A stretch of 64,000 nt of DNA, taken from Candidatus Thiodiazotropha sp. (GTDB lineage Bacteria > Pseudomonadota > Gammaproteobacteria > Chromatiales > Chromatiaceae). The stretch spans positions 1 to 64,000 of the forward strand of contig JAIVEQ010000018.1 of the NCBI GenBank assembly GCA_023838465.1, written 5' to 3'. Below the pieces are notes generated by a model, which saw only the letters and a program-made list of their open reading frames with translations, was not told where the DNA came from and searched no databases. This document shows positions 36,904 through 44,962 of the stretch, in pieces. Position numbers and translations under genes: made by a program. The first letter of the stretch is position 1; every line of letters begins with the position of its first letter.

Positions 36904-37179
36904 TCAGCTAAACAGATTGCGCAGCCACCCGAAAAACCCCTTTGCCTGGACCAGTGTGTGGGCTGTTACCTGGGCCGGTACCGGTTTGCGTGATAGATTG
37001 GCCATTCTTGATGTTGCTGTACGAGCCATTGAAGGATGATATTTCAAGCTGGTGATGTGGTGACGTCTCAGGACTGAGTCCGTAGGGGGTGTCTGCAGCC
37101 AGATCTGTCGCTTGAGTTCGTTGTCTGATTCAAAATGGCGTTTCAGTACAGAGTCTTCTGGAAAGGTTGAAATCGTCAT
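36904..37179 (-). CDS. Small basic hypothetical protein with internal repeat
   Basis: A 91-residue protein without a signal peptide. Two similar segments are visible, PEDSVLKRHFESDNELKRQIW and PPTDSVLRRHHITSLK, so a DSVL-basic-RH motif is present twice. The tail FFGWLRNLFS is amphipathic. A strong GAGGAGGAGA Shine-Dalgarno precedes the ATG at 37179, which supports a real gene. I do not recognise a function. It lies between the beta-rich protein and the YVTN protein. Confidence 0.65.
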   Translation of the reverse strand: MTISTFPEDSVLKRHFESDNELKRQIWLQTPPTDSVLRRHHITSLKYHPSMARTATSRMANLSRKPVPAQVTAHTLVQAKGFFGWLRNLFS

Positions 37180-37215
37180 GGATATCTCCTCCTCGGTATA
37201 TATTGTTATACAAAT

Positions 37216-38208
37216 CTAATGCCCCCCGGCTATAAAAACGCCGAATGCGCGGGGGCTCTCTCCGGTTGGAATACGATTGATAATTTCCAATTTTTCCGTG
37301 TCCAGAACAACCAGCTCGTTAGTGAACCAATTGGCGATATAGACACGTCCGTCTGTAGGGTCGACGATGATACCTTCTGGAAATTCACCTACTTTTATCC
37401 GGTGGATCTCCCGTAACTTATTTGCATCGATGACTGAAACTGAGTTGTCATGCTGATTGGTGACGAACACCCGTTGGCTGTCAGGTGTCACTGCAATACC
37501 GTAGGGTGTGCTGCCAACCGGTATGGTGGAGATGACTTTAAGTTTCTCCAGATCAATGACACTCAGGTCATTGCTTGCCACATTAGCCACGTAGAGGCGT
37601 TTTCCATTACTGTCCATACGGATACCAAACGGACGCTTGCCCACTTCGATGCGTTTTAGCACCTGGTTCAGGTGGGTATCAACAATGGAAATAGTGTTAT
37701 TGTCACGCTCTGCCACATAGAGCCATTCGCCATCCATGTCCACTTCAAGCCCAGAGGGCGAATCACCGACTGGTATCTTTGTCAGTATCGATAGGTCTTC
37801 CGGGTCGAGGACATACACCAGATCCTCATACCAGTCGGCTACGTAGACACGGCTCCCATCAGGATTTACAGCAATTCCAAGTGGACCCTGTCCGACCTGG
37901 CTGTGGGTAATCGTTTTGAGTTTAACCCCGTCTAAAAGATAGACTTCACGACTTTCCGGATTGGTCACGTAGATACGCTTACCGTTTTTGGAGACGGCGA
38001 CCCCAGCAGGCTTTGAGCCGACCTGTAAGGTTGCAGTCAGGCGTGATTCCACCAGATCGATCACAGAGACCGAATCATCACCCTGATTGGTTATAAAGGC
38101 ATATTGTGCTGCAGAGCCTGTGGTACTTATCAGCAGTGCAATCAGGACCAGTAACAACGCCACTCGTCGGGTTGAATGGTTGAGTTGTATCTGAATCTCT
38201 TTTTGCAT
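37216..38208 (-). CDS. YVTN-type beta-propeller protein (first copy)
   Basis: A 330-residue exported protein (signal sequence LLLVLIALLISTTGSAAQ). Repeats of the YVTN family, each about 42 residues, fill the chain: AFITNQGDDSVSVIDL, IYVTNPESREVYLLD, VYVADWYEDLVYVLD, LYVAERDNNTISIVD and further copies, giving about seven propeller blades. Such proteins accompany PQQ-dependent catabolism, perhaps as binding or assembly factors in the periplasm. It follows the MxaD-like gene after 16 bases. A second propeller gene of this kind lies at 40898. Confidence 0.85.
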   Translation of the reverse strand: MQKEIQIQLNHSTRRVALLLVLIALLISTTGSAAQYAFITNQGDDSVSVIDLVESRLTATLQVGSKPAGVAVSKNGKRIYVTNPESREVYLLDGVKLKTITHSQVGQGPLGIAVNPDGSRVYVADWYEDLVYVLDPEDLSILTKIPVGDSPSGLEVDMDGEWLYVAERDNNTISIVDTHLNQVLKRIEVGKRPFGIRMDSNGKRLYVANVASNDLSVIDLEKLKVISTIPVGSTPYGIAVTPDSQRVFVTNQHDNSVSVIDANKLREIHRIKVGEFPEGIIVDPTDGRVYIANWFTNELVVLDTEKLEIINRIPTGESPRAFGVFIAGGH

Positions 38209-38224
38209 GGTCTGGCCGGTTATT

Positions 38225-38758
38225 TTAGGAGCCCTGTTCCAGCAGTTTTTTCAGATTCGACAGACCGCTCTTGTAGACGCCGGTTACCGCATCGACAGCT
38301 GCTTGATCGCTGAGTTCCGGTGGGGGTTCGTTGTTCGGGAAACCGCGATAGAAGGCACCCTTCCAAGTGACAACACTCCCGCCATCTTCAGCTGGGGCTA
38401 TGTTGAACCAGGAGGAGTAGTTGGTGACTGGAAGGACCTTTACGTCAACCTTCTCTATGCGGTAGAAAAAAGAGTGTTTCTCGCTGTCGTATTTTTCCAG
38501 GATTTCATAGATCTTACCGTCATTAGGCAGCATCAGTATTCGTTTGGCACCACTACTGTTGCCACCATCCCCCTCCGTTTTAATGACAGCTGGATGCCAG
38601 CTCATGTCGTGAAAATCCTTGACCACATCCCATACTGCTTGAGGAGAAGCAGAAATCTGTTCCTTGACGATGACCTTCTGACGGGTAGGGCCATGGGCCT
38701 CAACCATCCCTGTATAGAATGAAATGATGGAGAAAAGGAGTGCGACTGTTTTTTTCAC
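38225..38758 (-). CDS. MxaD-like SRPBCC-fold periplasmic protein
   Basis: A 177-residue protein starting with a signal peptide (VKKTVALLFSIISFYTGMVEAH). The mature part is an SRPBCC/polyketide-cyclase fold (VIVKEQISASPQAVWDVVKDFHDMSWHPAV, then YKSGLSNLKKLLE at the end), the same fold and length as MxaD of methylotrophs, thought to aid electron transfer between methanol dehydrogenase and cytochrome. GTG at 38758 is chosen because GGAGG lies 5 bases before it; an in-frame ATG far upstream at 38872 would add 38 residues. It leads the YVTN gene in an operon. Confidence 0.84.
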   Translation of the reverse strand: MKKTVALLFSIISFYTGMVEAHGPTRQKVIVKEQISASPQAVWDVVKDFHDMSWHPAVIKTEGDGGNSSGAKRILMLPNDGKIYEILEKYDSEKHSFFYRIEKVDVKVLPVTNYSSWFNIAPAEDGGSVVTWKGAFYRGFPNNEPPPELSDQAAVDAVTGVYKSGLSNLKKLLEQGS

Positions 38759-39046
38759 GTAAACCTCCGTTGGTTTCCTTTCTGGTGTAGGCGGCTGTTT
38801 AAAATCGAATCCCGGGTAGGCCACATTATGAATGCTGTAACGCAATATCCATGCCTGATTAGCGATAACCATAGGTGTTGGTTGTTATATGAGAGATGGG
38901 GGAATCCACTGAAGAATAGCTTGTCACAGCAAACAAAGGGCAGCTGAGTAGAAAATGACATGATGAATGAAGGTTTGGATAATGCCTATCATGCACCATA
39001 CTTGCCTTTCATTGTCTGATCACTGAGACACATCGACCCAATAGAG

Positions 39047-39064
39047 CGTGTCAGTATTGACACG
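39047..39064. promoter_or_regulatory. Perfect dyad CGTGTCA-N4-TGACACG upstream of the PQQ ABC promoter
   Basis: CGTGTCAGTATTGACACG is a perfect inverted repeat in the 478-base gap between the MxaD-like gene and the rightward ABC operon, about 85 bases before the -24/-12 promoter at 39149. That distance is typical for an enhancer site of a sigma-54 activator. The TGTCA/TGACA half-sites recur in the dyad upstream of xoxF. Confidence 0.6.
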
Positions 39065-39147
39065 ATGTGGTTCAACGGTATCGATATGTGAGTTCGACAG
39101 TACGGCCATACTTTTGATTTTCTGATGCAGATGGCTTGTGATCAGTA

Positions 39148-39165
39148 GTGGTATAAAAATTGCCC
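39148..39165 (+). promoter_or_regulatory. Sigma-54 promoter for the PQQ ABC/beta-propeller genes
   Basis: GTGGTATAAAAATTGCCC has TGGTAT as a -24 element (consensus TGGCAC) and a perfect TTGC -12 element, with GG-N10-GC spacing. The predicted start is near 39175, giving a leader of about 60 bases before the substrate-binding protein gene at 39237. It resembles the mptG promoter, which also has TGGTATA. Confidence 0.75.
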
Positions 39166-39236
39166 AATCATTTATCGGGTACTCAAATTTGGCTTATCCT
39201 TAAGATTGTTAGCTGACGTTGCATGTGGGAGTTGTC

Positions 39237-40460
39237 TTGAAAAGATTGTCTTGGAATTCTAAAAAAAAGATAGATAGCATGTTTCCGTTCACTCTACTTG
39301 TCTTTCTCTTCGGACTACTTCTCCCCCCTGTCGCTATTGCAGCTGACATTGAGATATCGGTTGCATTGCTGGGATTGGAAGAGAAACGCCATATTCCACT
39401 CTCTTTACTTGAGCCGGTTATTGATGATAACGGCCTGGCAGGTGCAGAGCAGGGGATTCGTGACAACAATACCACCGGCCGCTTTACCGGCCAGTCCTAT
39501 AAACTCACCCAAGTAGTGGTAAAACCTGGAGAGTCATTGGAGAGTGCCTTTAAAGCACTGCATGCCCAGGGAATCAGTCTATTCTTACTCAATCTTCCTG
39601 CCGATCAGCAGCTCAAGTTAGCGGACTTGTCTGAAGCGCAACACAGTCTGTTATTCAATGTAGGGGCACCTGATGACAGCCTGAGGCAACACGCCTGTCG
39701 ACCGAATCTGCTGCACACCCTACCCAGTCGGGCCATGCTGGCGGATGCACTGGCGCAGTATCTGGCTTGGAAGCGTTGGCGCAAATGGTTTCTGGTGGTA
39801 GGCCGGCACCCACAGGATGAGGCCTATGCAGCGGCCCTAAAACGTGCCGCGAAACGGTTTGGCGGTAAGATTGTAGAACAGAAGAGATGGACCTTCGAGC
39901 CAGGCGCCAGGCGCACCGATTCCGGCCACACCAAGGCGCAGCAGGAGGTCAACGCATTTACCCAGACGGGGGACTACGATATTTTGTTGGTCGCCGATGA
40001 AATGGACGAGTTTGGTGAATACTTGGGCTATAGGACTTTCCACCCCCGACCGGTTGGGGGTACACAGGGGCTTTCACCTGCTGCCTGGAGCCGGGTACAT
40101 GAACAATGGGGCGCCACCCAGTTTCAGCGTCGGTTCCACAAAAAAACCGGGCGTTGGATGTCGGAGCGGGACTACGCAGCCTGGTTGGCTGTTCGCAGTA
40201 TTGGCGAGGCGGCTACCCGTACATCCACTTCTGACGCAGAAGAACTCCGTGCTTTCATCATGAGTCCGAAGTTCAAACTGGCAGCCTTTAAAGGGGGGCC
40301 GGTCTCATATCGTGAGTGGAATGGGCAGCTGCGTCAGCCACTGTTGGTTACTTCCCCAAGAGTGATGGTATCGGTCTCACCCCAGAAGGGATTTTTACAT
40401 CAGTTTTCCACCCTGGATACATTGGGATATGACCGTCTGGAAACGGACTGTTCGAACTAG
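39237..40460 (+). CDS. ABC substrate-binding protein of a PQQ-alcohol dehydrogenase system
   Basis: A 407-residue periplasmic binding protein of the branched-chain amino-acid type, matching the family tied to PQQ-dependent alcohol dehydrogenase systems. A signal segment (MFPFTLLVFLFGLLLPPVAIAAD) is followed by IEISVALLGLEEKRHIPLSLLEP. Later landmarks are VGAPDDSLRQHACRPNLLHTLPSRAMLADAL and a C-terminal SPRVMVSVSPQKGFLHQF. TTG at 39237 follows a GGGAG Shine-Dalgarno; an ATG at 39279 is the first ATG inside. The downstream beta-propeller, ATPase and permease genes belong to the same system, separated by a MITE-like insertion. Confidence 0.84.
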   Translation: MKRLSWNSKKKIDSMFPFTLLVFLFGLLLPPVAIAADIEISVALLGLEEKRHIPLSLLEPVIDDNGLAGAEQGIRDNNTTGRFTGQSYKLTQVVVKPGESLESAFKALHAQGISLFLLNLPADQQLKLADLSEAQHSLLFNVGAPDDSLRQHACRPNLLHTLPSRAMLADALAQYLAWKRWRKWFLVVGRHPQDEAYAAALKRAAKRFGGKIVEQKRWTFEPGARRTDSGHTKAQQEVNAFTQTGDYDILLVADEMDEFGEYLGYRTFHPRPVGGTQGLSPAAWSRVHEQWGATQFQRRFHKKTGRWMSERDYAAWLAVRSIGEAATRTSTSDAEELRAFIMSPKFKLAAFKGGPVSYREWNGQLRQPLLVTSPRVMVSVSPQKGFLHQFSTLDTLGYDRLETDCSN

Positions 40461-40607
40461 CGCCAGTCCAGTTACAGCAGTGCCCGTCATGACGTAATTG
40501 TAATGTAATAGCGTAATTCTAAAATGATGAGGTGACTCAAATAGATGACCGCCAGCCGTCGGCGGCCAGGCTGATACACCGAGTATCTGGATGGACACAA
40601 ACTTAAA

Positions 40608-40846
40608 CCTAGATTCCGCAGTTGATCGCTAATATCTGACGTAAGGTAATGATATGCGAAATGAAATAGTGCATTTTTCTCGCACCCATTGGGTGAGTTC
40701 TGAAATGCTACATGGATTTGTGAAAAATCCCAACGCATCCTGCGGTGTTGTCGTTCTTGTTAAGGAAACGGCCATTAACGGCGAACGACGCCTTGCCGGG
40801 CACGCCGGGATTTCCCACAAATCCATGTTCAACTGCGGATTCTAGG
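40608..40846. mobile_element. MITE-like element, copy 2 (239 bp)
   Basis: Same length and about 95% identical to the copy at 13633-13871, with inverted terminal repeats CCTAGATTCCGCAGTTGA (left) and, read inward, CCTAGAATCCGCAGTTGAA (right). The flanks are TTAAA and TTCAA, a possible degenerate target-site duplication. It lies between the ABC substrate-binding protein gene and the beta-propeller gene, splitting an operon that is usually contiguous. The element has no transposase gene. Confidence 0.85.
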
Positions 40847-40897
40847 TTCAATACGTCGGGATTGATCTTAATCCCTGAAAAAACCAGGAGTGGCACT

Positions 40898-41899
40898 ATG
40901 CGATTGTTTGATTCAACCTGCTACAGGCTTAGTCACGGTTCGGCGATAGGGCTGCTGCTGACAACCTTTCTGCTGGCCAGCCCCGGTCTGCAGGCCTATA
41001 CCATCTATGTGTCGAGTGAGAAGGACAATACCATCACCCTGGTTGACGGCGAAACCTACAAAATTCTGCAGAAGGTAGAAGTGGGGGAACGGCCAAGAGG
41101 CATTGCCCTCAGCAAGGATGGCAAGGTGTTGTATGTCTGTACCAGCGATGCCGATCACATCGAGGTGTTGGACTTGGAAACCTTGAAGGTCACCCATGTG
41201 CTGCCGTCCGGTCCTGATCCTGAACTGCTGGTGCTTGGACCGGAAGGGCGGTTTATCTACGTCGCCAATGAAGATGACAATATGGTGACTGTGGTCGATA
41301 CAGAAAAGCGGGAAAAGGTGAAAGAGATCCAGGTGGGTGTAGAGCCGGAAGGTATGGCCATCAGTACCGATGGAAAGTGGCTTGTGAATACCTCGGAAAC
41401 CACCAATATGGCCCACTTCATCAATCTGGAGACGCTGGAAGTTGAAGATAATGTACTGGTGGACCAGCGACCTCGTGTGGCTCAGTTCACGACTGATAAC
41501 AAACAGGTCTGGGTCTCCTCGGAGATTGGAGGCACAGTGAGTGTGATCGATGTGACAAGCCGGAAGATTATCAAGAAGATCGGCTTTGAGATTCCGGGTA
41601 TTCAAAAAGAGTCTATTCAACCTGTTGGTATCAAGCACAGCAAGGATGGCAAGCTTGCCTTTGTTGCCCTAGGGCCGGCCGCCAGGGTAGCGGTCATCGA
41701 AACCGGCAGTCTCGAGGTGGTGAAGTATCTACTGGTCGGACAACGGGTGTGGAATATGGATTTCTCACCAGATGAAAAACGCATCTTCACTACCAATGGA
41801 GTGAGTAATGATATGTCAGTGATCGATCGTGAGCGACTGAAGGTCAAAAAATCTGTTCAGGTTGGGCGTATGCCCTGGGGGATAGTGGTTCGTCCATGA
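40898..41899 (+). CDS. PQQ-catabolism-associated YVTN beta-propeller protein
   Basis: A 333-residue exported propeller protein with signal peptide ending near LLASPGLQAY. YVTN repeats are visible as TIYVSSEKDNTITLVD, LYVCTSDADHIEVLDL, IYVANEDDNMVTVVDT and a closing IFTTNGVSNDMSVIDR. The family is a fixed partner of the ABC genes of PQQ-dependent alcohol oxidation. ATG at 40898 has CAGGAG before it, though the frame stays open upstream into the MITE-like element. It overlaps the ATPase gene by 4 bases. Confidence 0.87.
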   Translation: MRLFDSTCYRLSHGSAIGLLLTTFLLASPGLQAYTIYVSSEKDNTITLVDGETYKILQKVEVGERPRGIALSKDGKVLYVCTSDADHIEVLDLETLKVTHVLPSGPDPELLVLGPEGRFIYVANEDDNMVTVVDTEKREKVKEIQVGVEPEGMAISTDGKWLVNTSETTNMAHFINLETLEVEDNVLVDQRPRVAQFTTDNKQVWVSSEIGGTVSVIDVTSRKIIKKIGFEIPGIQKESIQPVGIKHSKDGKLAFVALGPAARVAVIETGSLEVVKYLLVGQRVWNMDFSPDEKRIFTTNGVSNDMSVIDRERLKVKKSVQVGRMPWGIVVRP

Positions 41900-42633
41900 G
41901 TGCTGTCGCCCTTGATTTGACGGAAGTCAGTTTCTCCTATGCCAAGCGTCAAGTGCTGAAGGATGTCACCTTTACCTTGTCACCAGGTGAGTTCTGCGTG
42001 CTGTTAGGCATCAACGGAGCGGGGAAAACGACACTTTTTTCCCTGATTACACGGCTGTTTGTCTGCCGCGGTGGCGAGATCAGTATCTACGGACACAATC
42101 TTAGACAGCAGACGCTGAAAGCCCTTGGACAACTTGGTGTGGTGTTTCAGCAGCCGACCCTCGATCTCGATCTGAGCCTGTTGCAGAACCTCAGATACCA
42201 CTGCGCATTACAGGGACTGAATGCCCATGATTTGGAAAAGAGCATGCAAACAGCCCTCGAAGCGATCGGGCTTGGTGATCGTGCGAACGATAAAGTCAGA
42301 CAGTTGAGTGGTGGTCAACGGCGTCGGGTGGAACTGGTCAGGGCACTACTCCATCAGCCTCGCCTGCTGCTGGCTGATGAGCCCACGGTTGGACTCGATA
42401 TCCATAGTCGCCAGGCCATTCTGCAACAGGTTCGTGAACGCTGTAACCAGGATGGCATTGGGGTGCTGTGGGCCACCCATCTGGTGGATGAGGTGGAGCC
42501 TGATGACCGCCTGGTGATACTGCATGATGGCAAGGTGATGGCCCAGGGCAGTGCGGCCCAAATCATGGAAGAGTCGGGCACCGAGAGCGTAAAACAGGCG
42601 TTCAATCGGCTAACCAAGGGTGAAGAAGCATGA
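41896..42633 (+). CDS. ABC transporter ATP-binding protein, PQQ-alcohol dehydrogenase system
   Basis: A 245-residue ATPase with Walker A GINGAGKTT near residue 38, signature LSGGQRRRVELVRALLHQP near residue 137, Walker B LLLADEPT and the H-loop ATHL. It matches the ABC-2-type ATPase tied to PQQ-dependent alcohol dehydrogenase operons. It is coupled by 4-base overlaps (ATGA) to the beta-propeller gene before and the permease gene after. The transported compound is unknown. Confidence 0.92.
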   Translation: MSAVALDLTEVSFSYAKRQVLKDVTFTLSPGEFCVLLGINGAGKTTLFSLITRLFVCRGGEISIYGHNLRQQTLKALGQLGVVFQQPTLDLDLSLLQNLRYHCALQGLNAHDLEKSMQTALEAIGLGDRANDKVRQLSGGQRRRVELVRALLHQPRLLLADEPTVGLDIHSRQAILQQVRERCNQDGIGVLWATHLVDEVEPDDRLVILHDGKVMAQGSAAQIMEESGTESVKQAFNRLTKGEEA

Positions 42634-43433
42634 TGCCGCTTCAGTATCTTCGCTGTCTGATGGGCATCCTTGCCCGTGAGGCATTACGGTTTCTCCACCA
42701 GCGCGAGCGTTTCTTCGGTGCCCTGGTGCGCCCTCTGGTCTGGCTGTTCATATTTGCAGCAGGGTTTCGCTCGGTACTGGGTGTGTCAATCATCCCTCCC
42801 TATGAAACCTATATCCTCTACGAGGAGTATATCGTTCCTGGTCTGGCGGCGATGATACTGTTATTCAGCGGCATGCAGAGTTCACTCTCCATGGTCTATG
42901 ACCGGGAGATGGGCAGTATGCGCATGTTGATGGTCAGTCCGTTTCCCCGCTGGTATCTGCTGTTTTGCAAGTTGATCGCCGGCTCCCTGGTCTCGATCGC
43001 GCAGGTCTATCTGTTCCTGTTTATCGCCTGGTTTTGGGAGGTTGAGCCACCCATGGTCGGATACTTGTTGGTCTTTCCTGCCCTGCTGTTATCCGGTTTG
43101 ATGCTGGGCGCACTCGGTTTGCTGCTCTCCTCGGCGATCAAGCAGTTGGAAAACTTTGCCGGGGTAATGAACTTTGTGATCTTCCCGATGTTTTTTGCCT
43201 CGTCCGCCCTCTATCCTCTGTGGCGAATCAAGGATTCCAGTGCGCTGCTCTACGATATCTGCCGTTTCAATCCTTTTACCCATGCCGTGGAATTGATCAG
43301 ATTCTCACTGTATGGCGAGGTCAACTGGACGGCACTTTTCGCAGTCGTCGGCTGCTTGTTGCTGTTTATGGCAGGTGCCCTGTATGGCTATGACCCGGCG
43401 CGTGGTCTGATGACCCGCAAGCAGGGTGGATAA
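42630..43433 (+). CDS. ABC-2-type permease, PQQ-alcohol dehydrogenase system
   Basis: A 267-residue inner-membrane protein with about six hydrophobic helices, of the ABC-2 exporter type (YILYEEYIVPGLAAMILLFSGMQSSLSMVYDREMG is the family's cytoplasmic segment). It pairs with the ATPase gene overlapping its start, and the substrate-binding-like protein encoded upstream. Family members occur with PQQ-dependent alcohol dehydrogenases; export of a factor or import of an alcohol have both been discussed. ATG at 42630 or 42633 is possible. Confidence 0.9.
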   Translation: MMPLQYLRCLMGILAREALRFLHQRERFFGALVRPLVWLFIFAAGFRSVLGVSIIPPYETYILYEEYIVPGLAAMILLFSGMQSSLSMVYDREMGSMRMLMVSPFPRWYLLFCKLIAGSLVSIAQVYLFLFIAWFWEVEPPMVGYLLVFPALLLSGLMLGALGLLLSSAIKQLENFAGVMNFVIFPMFFASSALYPLWRIKDSSALLYDICRFNPFTHAVELIRFSLYGEVNWTALFAVVGCLLLFMAGALYGYDPARGLMTRKQGG

Positions 43434-43451
43434 ACTGGAGTGTCATTACCT

Positions 43452-44087
43452 ATGAATACAAAATCCGTCATGGCTTCAATCATACTCAGCATGAGTGTAG
43501 ATGCGGGGATGAATGCAGCCTATGCAGCGCCCCAGAAGGACCAAGTTCGTGATTGGCCCTGTGAGCAGATTTTTGTGCCGGAGGTTGCGGCTGCCGTGGT
43601 GTGGGCAGGTCCTCCTATTACGGGTTTGGATAATGAGTGGCAGCAGCACAAGGGTGTCAATGATCTGGTGCAACGGATTAGTGCAGCTGAAGCCGATGCT
43701 GACACTGTAGAGCGTGAGGTCGAAGCATTCGCCTCGCAACAGCAACCACAGGAGAAGGATCGCAATCTGACCCTGTTGTTTACAGGTGTATATGAGGTTT
43801 TGAATGGTCAGCGCGGGAAGATGCTCAATGGTATCAAACGTTATTCGCAGGGTCAGGCGGCTCGTGCAGAGAGACTGGGTGAGGAGTTGGATGAGATGAT
43901 CCGCTTGGAGAACGATAGCTCACAAGCTGCTCGAGACAAGCTTCGGATGATGCAGAAAGAGATGGAACTGAAGCAACGCATGTTCGATGAACGAGAGGCT
44001 TTTATCCAACATCTTTGCGAACGACCGGTAGTGGTCGAACAAAGACTGGGAATGGTGGCGCGTACGATCGCAGCCAATCTGGATTAA
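43452..44087 (+). CDS. Exported coiled-coil hypothetical protein of the PQQ ABC operon
   Basis: A 211-residue protein with a signal peptide (MASIILSMSVDAGMNAAYA-AP). The mature part has a DWPCEQIFVPEVAAAVVWAGPPI segment and then long helices rich in Glu, Gln and Arg (QAARAERLGEELDEMIRLEN), which suggest a coiled coil. A second Cys in QHLCERPVV could pair with the first. ATG at 43452 is preferred; GTG at 43440 would lie directly on the Shine-Dalgarno. It follows the permease after 18 bases and probably belongs to the same operon. No named family was recognised. Confidence 0.7.
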   Translation: MNTKSVMASIILSMSVDAGMNAAYAAPQKDQVRDWPCEQIFVPEVAAAVVWAGPPITGLDNEWQQHKGVNDLVQRISAAEADADTVEREVEAFASQQQPQEKDRNLTLLFTGVYEVLNGQRGKMLNGIKRYSQGQAARAERLGEELDEMIRLENDSSQAARDKLRMMQKEMELKQRMFDEREAFIQHLCERPVVVEQRLGMVARTIAANLD

Positions 44088-44213
44088 CCTGCATTTAGAA
44101 GAGCTAAATGACATTGTTTACTGAACTTAATACCATTAAAAAAAACTCCAGGGGTTGCGCTTAAGGCACGCGCCATTGAGCATAGCTGCTATACAGTATG
44201 AAAGTTGCCCTAT

Positions 44214-44774
44214 ATGATCGAACACGCTGTCCTTGAAACTTCACGTCTTCTGCTTCGCCCGCTTGCACTATCTGATACGTTGGCAATTCAGAAGACTGCT
44301 GGTGCCCGTGAGATCGCCGATACCATGATCTCACTTCCACATCCCTATCCCGCTGGAGGTGCCGAGCGGTACGTTGCCTTGCAGCAGGCTGAACGAGATA
44401 CTGGGCGCTCCGTCACCTTCACTATAAAGCAGAAGGCGGAAGAAGAATTCTGTGGCCTGGTTGAGGTACGCGATATCGACCGTACGCACTCACAAGGGGA
44501 GCTTAGTTTTTGGCTGGCTGTTGAAGCATGGGGACACGGTTACATGAGTGAAGTTGTCCAAGCCGTGGTGCAATACGGGTTTGAGAACCTCGACCTTAAT
44601 CGGCTCTATGCATACCATATGTTGCGAAACCCGGCTTCTGGGCGTGTCCTTGAGAAGAACGGCTTCAAGCAAGAAGGATTGCTGCGCCAGCGTGTGCGAA
44701 AATGGGGGCAATTTGAAGATGTGTTGCTGTGGGCCACCCTACGACAAGAATGGCAGGATGAGCTGGACAAGTAA
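44214..44774 (+). CDS. GNAT-family N-acetyltransferase (RimJ/RimL-like)
   Basis: A 186-residue acetyltransferase. The RimJ/RimL pattern is seen in LETSRLLLRPLALSDTLAI at the N-terminus, SFWLAVEAWGHGYMSEVVQAVVQYGFENL (acetyl-CoA binding), and NPASGRVLEKNGFKQEGLLRQRV near the end. It acetylates an amino group of a protein or small molecule, which is not identified. ATG at 44214 is the family start; a TTG at 44205 is possible. It has no visible link to methanol oxidation. Confidence 0.88.
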   Translation: MIEHAVLETSRLLLRPLALSDTLAIQKTAGAREIADTMISLPHPYPAGGAERYVALQQAERDTGRSVTFTIKQKAEEEFCGLVEVRDIDRTHSQGELSFWLAVEAWGHGYMSEVVQAVVQYGFENLDLNRLYAYHMLRNPASGRVLEKNGFKQEGLLRQRVRKWGQFEDVLLWATLRQEWQDELDK

Positions 44775-44848
44775 ATCTGTACACTGCGAAAAGGCCAATC
44801 AAGGGCTTTGTTCGAAATCTCAATCATGGTAGAGGACAAAAAGAATGC

Positions 44849-44881
44849 CCCATAAATACATATTCAACTGCGGATTCTAGG
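44849..44881. mobile_element. One-ended remnant of the MITE-like element
   Basis: The bases TATTCAACTGCGGATTCTAGG at the right side match the right end of the two complete elements, and the bases before it (CCCATAAATACA) still resemble them. No left end is nearby. It is a deleted copy or a single terminal repeat, between the GNAT gene and the rhodanese gene. Confidence 0.6.
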
Positions 44882-44962
44882 TTAAACGAGATAACCCTTA
44901 AAAAAACCTGATAGGTCGGCGACCCCACCTGTTCACCATCGTCAGTAAAGTATAAATACAAT

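Noticed and set aside
38985-39006. Minus-strand GG-N10-GC (AGGCAAGTATGGTGC) upstream of the MxaD-like gene
   Set aside because: Spacing is right but both elements depart from consensus at several positions, so it was not listed as a promoter.
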